From assembly GCF_016743815.1 (NCBI RefSeq), contig NZ_CP061035.1:3164501-3228500 (forward strand): a stretch of 64,000 nt of DNA, read 5' to 3'. The notes below the pieces were generated by a model. The model did no database searches, was not told where the DNA came from, and saw only the letters and a program-made list of their open reading frames with translations. This document shows positions 1 through 8,397 of the stretch, one piece after another. The number at the start of each line of letters is the position of its first letter. Positions within the stretch are counted from its first letter, which is position 1. The DNA is from Sphingomonas aliaeris (GTDB lineage Bacteria > Pseudomonadota > Alphaproteobacteria > Sphingomonadales > Sphingomonadaceae). The translations under genes and the position numbers were made by a program.

Positions 1-564
1 AGACGTCGTTTCGTGACACATGTTCGAACTGTCGGGCAGGTTGTTATGGCCATAGAGCCGCGCGAACAAAGCGTAGAGATAGCTGGTTTCGAGGCTGGCG
101 CGCCCGGAGGAGTAGAAGACTGCCGCGCCGGGATCGATCGCACGCAGTTCCCGGCCGATTCCCGCAAATGCCTCGTCCCAGGAGCAGGGCACGTATTTGT
201 CGCTGGCCCGGTCGTAGCGCATCGGGTGCGTCAGCCGCCCCTGCTGTTCCAGATCGTAATCCTTCCAGCCCTTCAGTTCGGTGACGGTGTGTTTCGCGAA
301 GAAGTCGGGCGTGCAGCGCCGCGTGGTCAGTTCCCACAGGGTCGCTTTCGCGCCATTCTCGCAGAATTCGAACGTGTGCGGCTTGGCGGGCTTGGTCCAG
401 GCGCAGGACACGCACATGAAGCCGCCGGGCTTGTTCTGCCGCCGCAGCGTGTCCAGAGCGGCGAGCGAGGGACGTTCGCGCAGGCCCGTTTCGACGATGC
501 CGCGCACCGAACCCCAGCCTCCCTCGGCCCCGGTATAATGAACCGTATCGTCTTCTTCGGCCAT
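1..564 (-). CDS. FdhF/YdeP-family molybdopterin oxidoreductase, N-terminal part (runs off window)
   Basis: Reading the minus strand from the ATG at 564 gives an open frame of 188 codons to the window edge, starting MAEEDDTVHYTGAEGGWGS. Upstream, GAGGAG is well placed as a ribosome binding site. The segment with CVSCAWTKPAKPHTFEFC near residues 51-70, then SWDEAFAGIGRELRAI and FYSSGRASLETSYL, is typical of the FdhF/YdeP group of formate-dehydrogenase-like bis-MGD proteins. Members of the group are cytoplasmic, and the physiological substrate is usually unknown (acid resistance has been linked to E. coli YdeP). The C-terminal three quarters lie outside the window, so completeness cannot be judged. 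The family call rests on these N-terminal motifs only. Confidence 0.8.
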   Translation of the reverse strand, partial: MAEEDDTVHYTGAEGGWGSVRGIVETGLRERPSLAALDTLRRQNKPGGFMCVSCAWTKPAKPHTFEFCENGAKATLWELTTRRCTPDFFAKHTVTELKGWKDYDLEQQGRLTHPMRYDRASDKYVPCSWDEAFAGIGRELRAIDPGAAVFYSSGRASLETSYLYALFARLYGHNNLPDSSNMCHETTS

Positions 565-755
565 TTCGGCTCTCCTCGTCCCTTCCCCCGGACGATCCAG
601 ACTAGACCCGCGTCGCGCGCGCGGCACTTATCCAGATTAAACAAAGCGACCCTGTGTTGAACGGAATCGACGGAAGGTCGTTACACCCCTGCTTCCGATC
701 GGTTGATCCGCGTCGGATGACCGTTCCGACGTTCAGCAACTTTAAGGAATTTGCA

Positions 756-1052
756 TTGAAATCGATCTTCAAGGGTGCCGCAGTCGCGGCGATGATGCTT
801 TCGCTCGCAGCCTGTGGCGGCAAGGGTGACGACAAGTTGGGCGACCAGGCGGAGCAGGCCGCGGACAACCGCGCCGACGCGATGGAAGCGACCGCCGACA
901 ACATGACCGGCACCGATCGTGCCGCGATGAAGGCCGATGCCGCCGCGACCCGTGCCGCCGGCGAAGCGCGCGAAGAAGCGATCGACGATGCGGACGTGAA
1001 CGCAGAAGCGATGTCGAACGCGCAGAAGGCCGCGATCGTCAACGGCCAGTAA
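756..1052 (+). CDS. small alanine-rich lipoprotein
   Basis: This is a 98-residue protein read from a TTG start chosen because AAGGAA lies 6 nt upstream and a textbook lipoprotein signal follows: KSIFKG, a hydrophobic stretch, then LSLAAC with the lipobox cysteine near residue 19. The mature part is short, charged and rich in Ala, Asp and Glu (DKLGDQAEQAADNRADAMEA and similar), with a helical character and no recognised enzyme domain. A longer in-frame ORF begins at 654 but adds an N-terminus that would bury the signal. It is likely anchored in the inner or outer membrane. Function is unknown. It stands alone, with a hairpin directly after its stop. Confidence 0.7.
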   Translation: MKSIFKGAAVAAMMLSLAACGGKGDDKLGDQAEQAADNRADAMEATADNMTGTDRAAMKADAAATRAAGEAREEAIDDADVNAEAMSNAQKAAIVNGQ

Positions 1053-1060
1053 TTTTATCT

Positions 1061-1089
1061 CGCCATCGCCCGTGATCCGGGCGATGGCG
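1061..1089. terminator. hairpin after the small lipoprotein gene, possible terminator
   Basis: The arms CGCCATCGCCC and GGGCGATGGCG pair perfectly around a 7-nt loop 9 nt after the lipoprotein stop codon. Only a weak T-rich stretch (GATTTC) follows, so intrinsic termination is plausible but not certain. On the opposite strand the stem is followed by a few A/T bases. Confidence 0.5.
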
Positions 1090-1162
1090 GATTTCACCAC
1101 TGCGTCGCCGGGTTTTGGCGTGTAGGCGCATCCGCCAGACCGAACCCTGGGAAAAGACCTGC

Positions 1163-2110
1163 ATGCCTACCGGCCTCGTAGCCCTTCTAGACGATGTCGC
1201 CGCGATCGCGCGGCTTGCCGCCGCCTCCGTCGATGACGTTGCCGCTGCTTCGATGAAAGCTTCGTCCAAGGCGATCGGCGTGGTCGTGGACGATGCCGCG
1301 GTTACCCCGAAATACGTATCGGGCCTGAGCCCCGCACGCGAACTGCCTATCATTTGGCGGATCGCGAAGGGGTCGCTGCGCAACAAACTGCTGTTCCTGC
1401 TGCCCGCGGCCTTGCTGCTGAGCGCGTTCCTGCCTTGGGCGATCACGCCGATCCTGATGTTGGGCGGGCTGTATCTCGCCTTCGAGGGGGCGGAGAAGAT
1501 CATCGAATCCGTCCTGGGCCACTCGCATGCCGCCGCGCTTCAGGACGAGGCGGCGGAAAGCCCGCAGGCTCTGGAGGACAAGAAGGTCGGCGGCGCGATC
1601 CGCACCGACCTGATCCTGTCGGGCGAGATCATGGCGATCGCCTTGTCCGAGGTATCCGATCAGCCGATCACGACGCAGGCCGCGGCACTGATCGCCGTAT
1701 CCCTGCTGATCACCGGCGGCGTCTACGGCGTCGTTGCTTTGATCGTGAAGATGGACGATATCGGCCTGCATCTCGCCCGTCGGCAGGGCGGCGTTCTGCC
1801 GGCATTGGGCCGGGGACTCGTCAAGGGTATGCCGGTCGTCCTGTCGCTGCTGGGCAAGATCGGCACGGTCGCGATGCTGTGGGTCGGCGGCGGTATTCTT
1901 GTCCACGGGCTGGAAGAGTTTCATTTAACGACGATCCCGCATGCGGCGGAAGCGGTGGCGCATGCGATTGCCGGGCTGATGCCATTTGCACCGGGCTTCG
2001 GCGCGTGGCTCGGCTTTGCGGTAGCGTCCGCGATCGTCGGTCTGGTGATCGGTGGGCTGATCGCGGTGGTCGTTCCGCCGGTCAAGCGACTGTTCGCCAA
2101 AAAGGCGTAA
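1163..2110 (+). CDS. DUF808 family inner-membrane protein
   Basis: The 315-residue product begins MPTGLVALLDDVAAIARLAA, the hallmark N-terminus of the DUF808 (YedI-like) family, followed by ASMKASSKAIGVVVDDAAVTPKYV. Several hydrophobic segments follow (LLFLLPAALLLSAFLPWAI, LIAVSLLITGGVYGVVALIV, a C-terminal AIVGLVIGGLIAVVV), so it is a polytopic inner-membrane protein of unknown role. The ATG at 1163 was chosen over upstream starts because it matches the family N-terminus and has a purine-rich GGGAAAAG region upstream. Length matches the usual size of about 300-320 residues. The next gene starts 7 nt downstream, so the two are probably cotranscribed. Confidence 0.85.
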   Translation: MPTGLVALLDDVAAIARLAAASVDDVAAASMKASSKAIGVVVDDAAVTPKYVSGLSPARELPIIWRIAKGSLRNKLLFLLPAALLLSAFLPWAITPILMLGGLYLAFEGAEKIIESVLGHSHAAALQDEAAESPQALEDKKVGGAIRTDLILSGEIMAIALSEVSDQPITTQAAALIAVSLLITGGVYGVVALIVKMDDIGLHLARRQGGVLPALGRGLVKGMPVVLSLLGKIGTVAMLWVGGGILVHGLEEFHLTTIPHAAEAVAHAIAGLMPFAPGFGAWLGFAVASAIVGLVIGGLIAVVVPPVKRLFAKKA

Positions 2111-2117
2111 GGCGGCG

Positions 2118-3080
2118 GTGAAACGGCCACATATCCTGATGCCCGCAAAGATGTCGGACGGCGTGATCGAGGCGCTGGACGCCCGGTTCGTGCTGCATCG
2201 TTTGTGGGAGCAGGCGGACCGCGAGGCATATCTCGCGCGGGTCGCCCCCGATATCGTCGGGCTGGCCGCGAGTAGTTTGGCCGGGCGGATCGGCCCCGAC
2301 TGGTTCGCGCGATTGCCGGCGTTGCAGATCGTGGCGAATTTCGGCGTCGGCTATGACAATATCGATGCGATGGCGGCCGCGGATCGCGGGATCGTCGTTA
2401 CCAATACGCCGGGGGTTCTTGACGACGAGGTCGCCGACCTGACGATCGGGCTGCTGCTAGCGACGTTGCGGCGGATACCGCAGGCCGACCGGTACGTGCG
2501 TGATGGCCGCTGGCGGGATGCGCCCTTCCCGCTATCGCCGACGTTGCGAGGACGGCGGGTCGGGATCATCGGACTGGGTGCGATCGGCAAGGCTGTCGCA
2601 CAACGGCTGGAGGGGTTCGGCGTATCGATCGCCTATCACGGCCGGTCGCGACAGGCGGATGTTGCTTACGAGTATCACGCGACACCGGTTTCGATTGCGG
2701 GAGCATGCGACGTGCTGATCGCGGTCGTGCCGGGCGGTGCGGGCACACTGCATCTGGTCGATGCTTCCGTGCTTGCGGCGCTGGGGCCAAACGGGGTGCT
2801 GATCAACGTCTCGCGTGGCAGCGTGGTGGATCAGGACGCATTGATTGCGGCGTTGCAGGCGGGGACGATCTGGGGCGCAGGGCTTGACGTCTATGCGACC
2901 GAACCCAACGTGCCGGAGGCGTTGTGCGCGCTACCCAATGTCGTGCTGCTGCCACATATCGGATCGGGTTCCGAACACACGCGCCGCGCAATGGGCGAGT
3001 TGGTGGTCGATAACCTTGTCAGCTGGTTCGACACCGGCCGCGCGATCACGCCGGTGCCAGAGACGGCGGATCGCGGTTAG
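2118..3080 (+). CDS. D-isomer-specific 2-hydroxyacid dehydrogenase
   Basis: A 320-residue protein with a GTG start (KRPHILMPAKM) preceded by AAGGCGGCGG. It shows the full family layout. A substrate-domain loop NFGVGYDNIDAMAAADRGI lies near residues 75-93. The Rossmann motif VGIIGLGAIGKAVAQRL lies near 148-164. The catalytic Arg is in NVSRGSVVD, a Glu in DVYATEPNVP, and the catalytic His in LPHIGSGSEHTR. Members reduce glyoxylate, hydroxypyruvate or similar 2-keto acids with NAD(P)H in the cytoplasm. It resembles GhrB/GyaR-type reductases, but the exact substrate cannot be fixed from sequence. It probably shares a transcript with the DUF808 gene. Confidence 0.9.
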   Translation: MKRPHILMPAKMSDGVIEALDARFVLHRLWEQADREAYLARVAPDIVGLAASSLAGRIGPDWFARLPALQIVANFGVGYDNIDAMAAADRGIVVTNTPGVLDDEVADLTIGLLLATLRRIPQADRYVRDGRWRDAPFPLSPTLRGRRVGIIGLGAIGKAVAQRLEGFGVSIAYHGRSRQADVAYEYHATPVSIAGACDVLIAVVPGGAGTLHLVDASVLAALGPNGVLINVSRGSVVDQDALIAALQAGTIWGAGLDVYATEPNVPEALCALPNVVLLPHIGSGSEHTRRAMGELVVDNLVSWFDTGRAITPVPETADRG

Positions 3081-3108
3081 GCGACCCGCCGTCCGGTAAC
3101 GACCAGTA

Positions 3109-3315
3109 TCAGCCGCGCGTGCCCTTGAACGTGTTGAGCAACGCAACCGCTGCGACGCCAAGGAACGCGGCGCTGGTCCACGGCCGGGCCTTCGCGAAGT
3201 TCTTCGCCTTGTCGGTGATCGGCGCATCGCCCTGGAAGTGCGCGCGGATATCGTCGGCCAGTGCGGTCTTGCCGTTGGACGTCGTGTTGGTGTCTGCGGT
3301 GGTCGTGTCGTTCAT
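3109..3315 (-). CDS. small protein with a single C-terminal membrane segment
   Basis: 68 residues starting MNDTTTADTNTTSNGKTALA, preceded by GGAGCC as ribosome binding site. The N-terminal half is polar and disordered-looking. It is followed by DDIRAHFQGDAPITDKAKNFAKARPWTSAAF and the hydrophobic GVAAVALLNTF, then a short basic end. The architecture recalls the DUF883/ElaB type of small ribosome- or membrane-associated protein, but the match is not strong enough for assignment. It converges with the hydroxyacid dehydrogenase, 28 nt away. Confidence 0.6.
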   Translation of the reverse strand: MNDTTTADTNTTSNGKTALADDIRAHFQGDAPITDKAKNFAKARPWTSAAFLGVAAVALLNTFKGTRG

Positions 3316-3407
3316 CGGAATGGCTCCTTCGGGCGCGGGGATGCGTCGTCGCATGCGGTAACGTTCGAAGTCCGATGCAGTGCCGTCCGCTGCAACGATA
3401 TTGTCGC

Positions 3408-4304
3408 TCAGGCGATGCGATTGAGCGACCAGGTATCGCTGCCGGGGAATTGCAACAGCCCGGCGGCGCGCGCATCATCGATCGTGGCGAGCGACGACCG
3501 TGCCTTGGCCAAGGATGCACGCGCGCCCGCGAGGCGCTGCTCCGGCGAATGAGGCGCAAGCGTGAGGCGAGGCGAAGGGCCGAGGCCGGTCACGACCTTG
3601 CTTGCCTGTTTCGGCCTGGCGGTCGCGATCCCCAACGTCAGCCGCTGGCCTGATCGCGGAGTGGCGACGAAGACGGTGCGCGGCGACGCTCCCGTCTTGC
3701 GCTTCGCCTGCAGGATCGGCGCGGCGTGGATATTTATGCGAACGGGGGGACTCTTAGCGGTCGGCAGGCACCCCGCCTGCCCGTTCGTCACGCAGTCGGT
3801 CACCGCCATGTTTTCGACATGGCCGCGCGCGACGGCCAGCCGACGCGCCGCTTCGGCACGGTGCAGGCGCATTCGCAGATCGGCGACGATGCGCGCGTCG
3901 GCTCCGCCCGTGCGCTGAGCGTCGATGCGTTGCCGCAAAAATGCGATGCGTTCGGCGTGCGACGCGACGACCGCGTCACCGAAAGTGCCGGAACCGCGGT
4001 CAGCGACGACATCCGGGAAATCCGACCGCGCCTCCACCTCCAGCATGTCGGCCGCACCCGACCCCGTCGGCGGAGATGCGATCCGACGCCGGACCTCATA
4101 GTCGATCGCCGCGCTCAACGACCGTTCCCCGGCTAGCTGCGTCGCGGCCGGAACGTTCACGACGACATAAGCAATCGAAGCCGTATCGGTAACCTCGGCC
4201 GATGGGAGCGGAATGCCGATGACATTGGGCTTGGCGACGGCAGGATGCGCCGCGAACGCCAATGGCGTCGCGAGATACATGGCCCCTGATACGATCCGCC
4301 CCAT
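3408..4304 (-). CDS. exported protein of unknown function
   Basis: The 298-residue product starts MGRIVSGAMYLATPLAFAAH, a probable Sec signal ending near AHPAVAKP. The mature protein has a segment TASIAYVVVNVPAATQLAGE followed by a basic helix, weakly reminiscent of UrcA-type repeats. A helical region rich in Arg and Ala comes next (ERIAFLRQRIDAQ through RLHRAEAARRLAVARG), with cysteines in TDCVTNGQAGC. The C-terminal third is proline- and arginine-rich. An in-frame start at 4526 exists but would overlap the coding region of the neighbouring dehydrogenase subunit by over 100 bp and mask the signal peptide. It lies in the same direction as the molybdoenzyme operon but 110 nt beyond its end. 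No function is proposed. Confidence 0.6.
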   Translation of the reverse strand: MGRIVSGAMYLATPLAFAAHPAVAKPNVIGIPLPSAEVTDTASIAYVVVNVPAATQLAGERSLSAAIDYEVRRRIASPPTGSGAADMLEVEARSDFPDVVADRGSGTFGDAVVASHAERIAFLRQRIDAQRTGGADARIVADLRMRLHRAEAARRLAVARGHVENMAVTDCVTNGQAGCLPTAKSPPVRINIHAAPILQAKRKTGASPRTVFVATPRSGQRLTLGIATARPKQASKVVTGLGPSPRLTLAPHSPEQRLAGARASLAKARSSLATIDDARAAGLLQFPGSDTWSLNRIA

Positions 4305-4414
4305 GACCCGTTCAGTCCCATTAACCACGATCGAAGTCAAATGGACGAACAAGTCTTGGGAAGCAGCGCCTAAACTTAGATCCTTTTTACAATAAGGCGC
4401 ACCGACCGGGCCGA

Positions 4415-6643
4415 TTACATGGACGGCAGACCAGGGAGCAGCTTGTCGAGCGTGATCGGGAAATCGCGCACGCGCACGCCGCATGCATTGTAGATCGCAT
4501 TCGCAACCGCAGGTGCCGCCCCGCAAATACCGAGTTCGCCCAAGCCCTTGGCGTGAATCGGATTGGCGTGCACGTCGCGTTCGTCGATGAAATGCACGTC
4601 CAGTTGCGGTACGTCGGCATTCACCGGCACGTGATATTCGGCGAGATCGCGGTTCACCAACTTGCCATTGCGCGTGTCATGGATCAACTCTTCGGTCAGC
4701 GCCGCGCCGATCCCGAACGTCATCCCCCCAAGGCATTGCGATCGCGCCGTCTTGGCATTCAGGATACGCCCTGCCGTGAACACGCCCAGCATACGCCGGA
4801 CGCGGACCTCGCCCGTGACCGCATTGACGCCGACTTCGGCGAAATGCGCGCCGTACGACGCCTGGCTGGTCAATTCTTCCTGCTTGCCGGGCTTGATATG
4901 GCCGACCGCTTCCAACCCCTGCCCGACCAGTTCGGCGATCGGCACCGAACGATTGTCGCCGATCGCGGCTCCGTCCTTCAGCGTCAGGGCATCGGCCTCC
5001 ACGCCCATCGCCGTGGCGATCTTGCCGCGCAACGTCTCGCAGGCAAGATACACCGCCGAACCGGACGAAGCCGCACCCCAGGAACCGCCAGATCCTGCGG
5101 CCGGCGGATCCTTCGTATCGCCGAGCGCCATCGTGATGCGATCGACCGGAATGCCGAGCACCTCCGACGCGATCTGCGCCAGGATCGTGTAGCTGCCGGT
5201 GCCGATATCCGTCATCGCCGACGATACGGTAGCGGTTCCGTCAGGGTGGATCTCGACCTTGGCGGAGGATTCCATCAGCATGTTGCTGCGGATTGCGGAC
5301 GCCATGCCGATGCCGACCAGCCATTCGCCCTCGCGCCGCGCGCCCGCCGGTTGCCGCTGGTCCCAGCCGAAGCGGCGGGCACCTTCGTCGAGGCACTGGC
5401 TGAGCTGACGCGACGAAAAGGGAACATCCTTTTCCGGGTCCTGCGCTGGATCGTTGATCTTGCGCAGCGCGATCGGATCCATCTCCAGCGCTTCGGCCAG
5501 TTCGTCCATCGCGCATTCCAGCCCGATCATCCCGACCGCTTCACCCGGCGCGCGCATCGATCCCGACAGGACGAGGTTCAGCGGCACGTTGTCGTGCGTG
5601 ATCGACCGGTTCTCGCCCGCGTACAATTTGTGCGTACCGATGCCGACGGGTTCGAAATAATCCTCGCCCGGCTGGTTTGAGCAGAGATTGTCGTGGCCGA
5701 TCGCGGTCAGCCTTCCATCGCGCGTCGCCGCCAGCCGCATATGCTGTTCGGTATTCGACCGGCGGACGGTCGCCTCGAAGACCTGCTGGCGTGCCATGAC
5801 GGCCTTTACGGGACGGCCGAGCTTGCGGGCTGCAACAGCGGCGGCGACGCTTTCCGGCGCGATGCCGAGCTTGGACCCGAAGCCGCCGCCGATATAGCGC
5901 GACACGATCCGCACCTTGTCCTCGTCCAACCCCAGTGCATCGGCCAGTTGCTGCGCATCCGACGTCGGCATCTGGTACGCGCCGTAGAGGGTGAGCGAGC
6001 CGTCTTCTTCCCACACGGCGGTCGAGGCGTGCGGTTCCATCGCCGCCGAATTCTGGCTGGGCGTAGTATAGGTCACGTCGATCTTGACGGGCGCCGCCGC
6101 CATCGCGGCGTCGATATCGCCCTGCGTCGAATGTGCTTCCGTTGCGTCCGACGGCGGCTCGACCGCCTCTTCCCGATGCTTGTCGAAATCGAATGCGCCG
6201 CCCGACCGTTCATACGCAACATTCAACTGCATCGCGGCGTCGCGTGCGACCTCGTAACTGTCGGCCAGGACGATCGCAACGACCTGTCCGACGAACGTGA
6301 TCTGCTTCACGCCTTGCGTCGGCGCTTCGGTTTCGCCGCCTTGTGCCGCGACGCGGATGAACGTGTCGAAATCGGTGACGAGGTCGATCACGCCGGGCAT
6401 GGAGCGCACCGCCGCATCGTCGATCGATACGACCTTCCCGGCACCGATCGTCGCGCCCACAAGGAACCCGTAGACGAGATCGTCGAACTGGTATTCCGCG
6501 GCATAGGTGGCCGCGCCGGACACCTTTTTTGGCCCGTCGACGCGGTCGATCGGACGGCTGATGACACCCTGTACGCCGCTGTCGAGCAGGCTGTCCGGAT
6601 GCGGGGCGTCCATTGTCAGGCTGTTGGTTTCGCCGTTCGGCAT
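4415..6643 (-). CDS. paoC: xanthine/aldehyde dehydrogenase family molybdopterin-binding large subunit (PaoC-like)
   Basis: 742 residues starting MPNGETNSLTMDAPHPDSLL. An N-terminal aldehyde-oxidase/xanthine-dehydrogenase a/b hammerhead domain (RVDGPKKVSGAATYAAEYQF) is followed by the molybdenum-cofactor domains, with SRYIGGGFGSKLG and LSGSMRAPGEAVG near the middle and GSGGSWGAASSGSAVYLACE later. The catalytic Glu is expected in the C-terminal motif, where ICGAAPAVANAIYNACG follows GLGELG. Length fits E. coli PaoC (about 732). It is the last gene of a three-gene operon and starts 2 nt after the FAD subunit stop. The complex probably oxidises aldehydes or N-heterocycles. A longer frame extends upstream to 7219 but only shadows the FAD gene. 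The symbol is by similarity of operon layout. Confidence 0.88.
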   Translation of the reverse strand: MPNGETNSLTMDAPHPDSLLDSGVQGVISRPIDRVDGPKKVSGAATYAAEYQFDDLVYGFLVGATIGAGKVVSIDDAAVRSMPGVIDLVTDFDTFIRVAAQGGETEAPTQGVKQITFVGQVVAIVLADSYEVARDAAMQLNVAYERSGGAFDFDKHREEAVEPPSDATEAHSTQGDIDAAMAAAPVKIDVTYTTPSQNSAAMEPHASTAVWEEDGSLTLYGAYQMPTSDAQQLADALGLDEDKVRIVSRYIGGGFGSKLGIAPESVAAAVAARKLGRPVKAVMARQQVFEATVRRSNTEQHMRLAATRDGRLTAIGHDNLCSNQPGEDYFEPVGIGTHKLYAGENRSITHDNVPLNLVLSGSMRAPGEAVGMIGLECAMDELAEALEMDPIALRKINDPAQDPEKDVPFSSRQLSQCLDEGARRFGWDQRQPAGARREGEWLVGIGMASAIRSNMLMESSAKVEIHPDGTATVSSAMTDIGTGSYTILAQIASEVLGIPVDRITMALGDTKDPPAAGSGGSWGAASSGSAVYLACETLRGKIATAMGVEADALTLKDGAAIGDNRSVPIAELVGQGLEAVGHIKPGKQEELTSQASYGAHFAEVGVNAVTGEVRVRRMLGVFTAGRILNAKTARSQCLGGMTFGIGAALTEELIHDTRNGKLVNRDLAEYHVPVNADVPQLDVHFIDERDVHANPIHAKGLGELGICGAAPAVANAIYNACGVRVRDFPITLDKLLPGLPSM

Positions 6644-6645
6644 GC

Positions 6646-7626
6646 TCACGCCTCCGTCAGTTCGCGCAGCGTCGCGATCAGCGTCCGGCGTGCGAGGGGA
6701 ATCTTGAAATCGTTCGAACCGAAGCCCTTGGCATCGGCAAGCAAAGCATCGGCTGCTGCCTCGAATGTCGCCATCGACGGGGGCTGCCCGATCAAAGCGG
6801 CCTCCACCGCATCGTCGCGCCACGGCAGGTGCGCCAGTCCGCCGAATGCAAGCGCGGCGGACGTGATCGTACCATTCTCCACGCTGACGATGCCCGCGAC
6901 CGACACCAGAGCGAAGGCGTAGGATGCGCGGTCGCGCACCTTTCGATACGTCTGCTGGCCGACCGGCGGGGTCGGCAATTCGACATGCGTGATCAATTCG
7001 CCCGGTTCGAGGACGTTCTCGATATGCGGCGTGTCGCCGGGCAAGCGATAGAATTCGTGGATCGCGATCCGCCGGCGGTCGCCATCCGGCCGCAGCGTCA
7101 CGATCGTCGCATCCAGTGCGCGCATCGCGACCGCCATGTCGCTTGGATGCGTGGCGATGCACTGGTCGCTCGTGCCGAGCACCGCGAGGATACGGTTGAA
7201 CCCGCCTATCGCGTCGCACCCGCTGCCCGGCTCGCGCTTGTTGCAGCGCGCGGCGACGTCATAGAAATAGTAGCAGCGCGTCCGCTGGAGCAGATTGCCG
7301 CCGGTGGTCGCCTTGTTGCGCAACTGGCCCGACGCGCCGGCAAGCAGTGAGCGGCTCAAGACCGGATATTTTGCGATGACGCGGTGGTCGGCGGCGAGAT
7401 CGCTGTTCGGCACCAGGGCACCGATCGTCAGTCCGCCGTCGTCGCGTTCCTCGATCGCCGCCAGGTCGAGCCGGCTGATATCGACGAGCTTGTCCGGGGT
7501 CTCGACCTGCAGCTTCATCAGGTCGAGCAGGTTGGTGCCGCCGGCGATGAACTTCGTCGCGGTGCCCGCGCTGTCCTGAACGGCGGCCTGCGGCGTGTCC
7601 GCCTTGGCATAGACGAAGGTCTTCAT
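6646..7626 (-). CDS. paoB: FAD-binding subunit of aldehyde/xanthine dehydrogenase, with extra Fe-S loop (PaoB-like)
   Basis: 326 residues starting [16 protein letters not shown]. The FAD-binding type-2 fold shows [14 protein letters not shown] near residue 29-42 and [20 protein letters not shown] near 98-117. Directly after this the protein carries [20 protein letters not shown] followed by Cys, and a further Cys in [18 protein letters not shown]. This is the cysteine-containing insertion that in E. coli PaoB holds a [4Fe-4S] cluster and is absent from most FAD subunits of the family. A CO-dehydrogenase-flavoprotein-like C-terminal domain follows ([20 protein letters not shown]). Its start overlaps the stop of the 2Fe-2S gene by 4 nt (ATGA), so translation is coupled. 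Confidence 0.88.
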   Translation of the reverse strand: MKTFVYAKADTPQAAVQDSAGTATKFIAGGTNLLDLMKLQVETPDKLVDISRLDLAAIEERDDGGLTIGALVPNSDLAADHRVIAKYPVLSRSLLAGASGQLRNKATTGGNLLQRTRCYYFYDVAARCNKREPGSGCDAIGGFNRILAVLGTSDQCIATHPSDMAVAMRALDATIVTLRPDGDRRRIAIHEFYRLPGDTPHIENVLEPGELITHVELPTPPVGQQTYRKVRDRASYAFALVSVAGIVSVENGTITSAALAFGGLAHLPWRDDAVEAALIGQPPSMATFEAAADALLADAKGFGSNDFKIPLARRTLIATLRELTEA

Positions 7627-8174
7627 GCCGCGACCTCCCGGGTCATCATATCGTCCTTGGCATCGGCGCTTCGGCCTTCGGGCTCGTCCCCCGCCACTTC
7701 GCGGATCGCATCGACGATGTTCGGATAGGCGGCACACCGGCACAAATTGCCGCTCATACGCTCCGAAATCTCCGCATCGTCGAACGCGGGATCGGACAGG
7801 TCGGCGCTTGCGTGGCTGGGCCAGCCCTTGGCCACTTCGTCGAGCATACCGACCGCCGAACAGATCTGCCCCGGCGTGCAATAACCGCATTGATATCCGT
7901 CGTGCCGCACGAACGCCTGTTGCAGCGGATGCAGGTCGCCGACCTTTCCCAACCCCTCGATCGTGACGATCTCGTCATCCTGATGCATCACCGCCAGCGT
8001 CAGGCAGGAATTGACCCGCCGACCGTTGATCAGCACCGTGCAGGCCCCGCATTGCCCGTGGTCGCAGCCCTTTTTGGACCCGGTCAGCCCGATATGCTCG
8101 CGCAGCAGATCCAGGACGGAGGTTCGGATATCGACATCGGCCTCATGGGACTGGCCGTTGATGGTAAAGTGCAT
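7623..8174 (-). CDS. paoA: 2Fe-2S subunit of aldehyde/xanthine dehydrogenase (PaoA-like)
   Basis: 183 residues. The N-terminal plant-type ferredoxin motif is [20 protein letters not shown] with a further Cys in SCLTL. The C-terminal four-helix [2Fe-2S] domain shows [18 protein letters not shown] and [20 protein letters not shown], so both clusters are complete. Unlike E. coli PaoA, the first residues ([15 protein letters not shown]) leave no room for a twin-arginine signal, so this enzyme is predicted to stay in the cytoplasm. It is the first gene of the operon. Upstream is a short divergent region before the tricorn-like protease. Confidence 0.88.
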   Translation of the reverse strand: MHFTINGQSHEADVDIRTSVLDLLREHIGLTGSKKGCDHGQCGACTVLINGRRVNSCLTLAVMHQDDEIVTIEGLGKVGDLHPLQQAFVRHDGYQCGYCTPGQICSAVGMLDEVAKGWPSHASADLSDPAFDDAEISERMSGNLCRCAAYPNIVDAIREVAGDEPEGRSADAKDDMMTREVAA

Positions 8175-8397
8175 GGCGGATCGGCCCCTTGTGGCAGGAA
8201 GACACCAAACCGCGCGACACAGGCCGAAGGTTCCGGACGTTCCAGTTCATTGCCAATGACTTGGATGATCGAGATCAAGCTGCGTGTCGGTCGATGCGCC
8301 CGGACGGAGAGCGCCGCCCCGGCTGCGCGATGCCGTCTTGCACTCCGCGGCAATTTCCGCTCCATTTCGCGGGCAATTTGCTACCCTGGGGGTCATC

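Noticed and set aside
6646..7890. A 414-codon version of the FAD subunit extended upstream to 7890
   Set aside because: The extension overlaps the C-terminal Fe-S domain of the 2Fe-2S subunit. The family N-terminus MKTFVYAKA at 7626 is coupled to the preceding stop.
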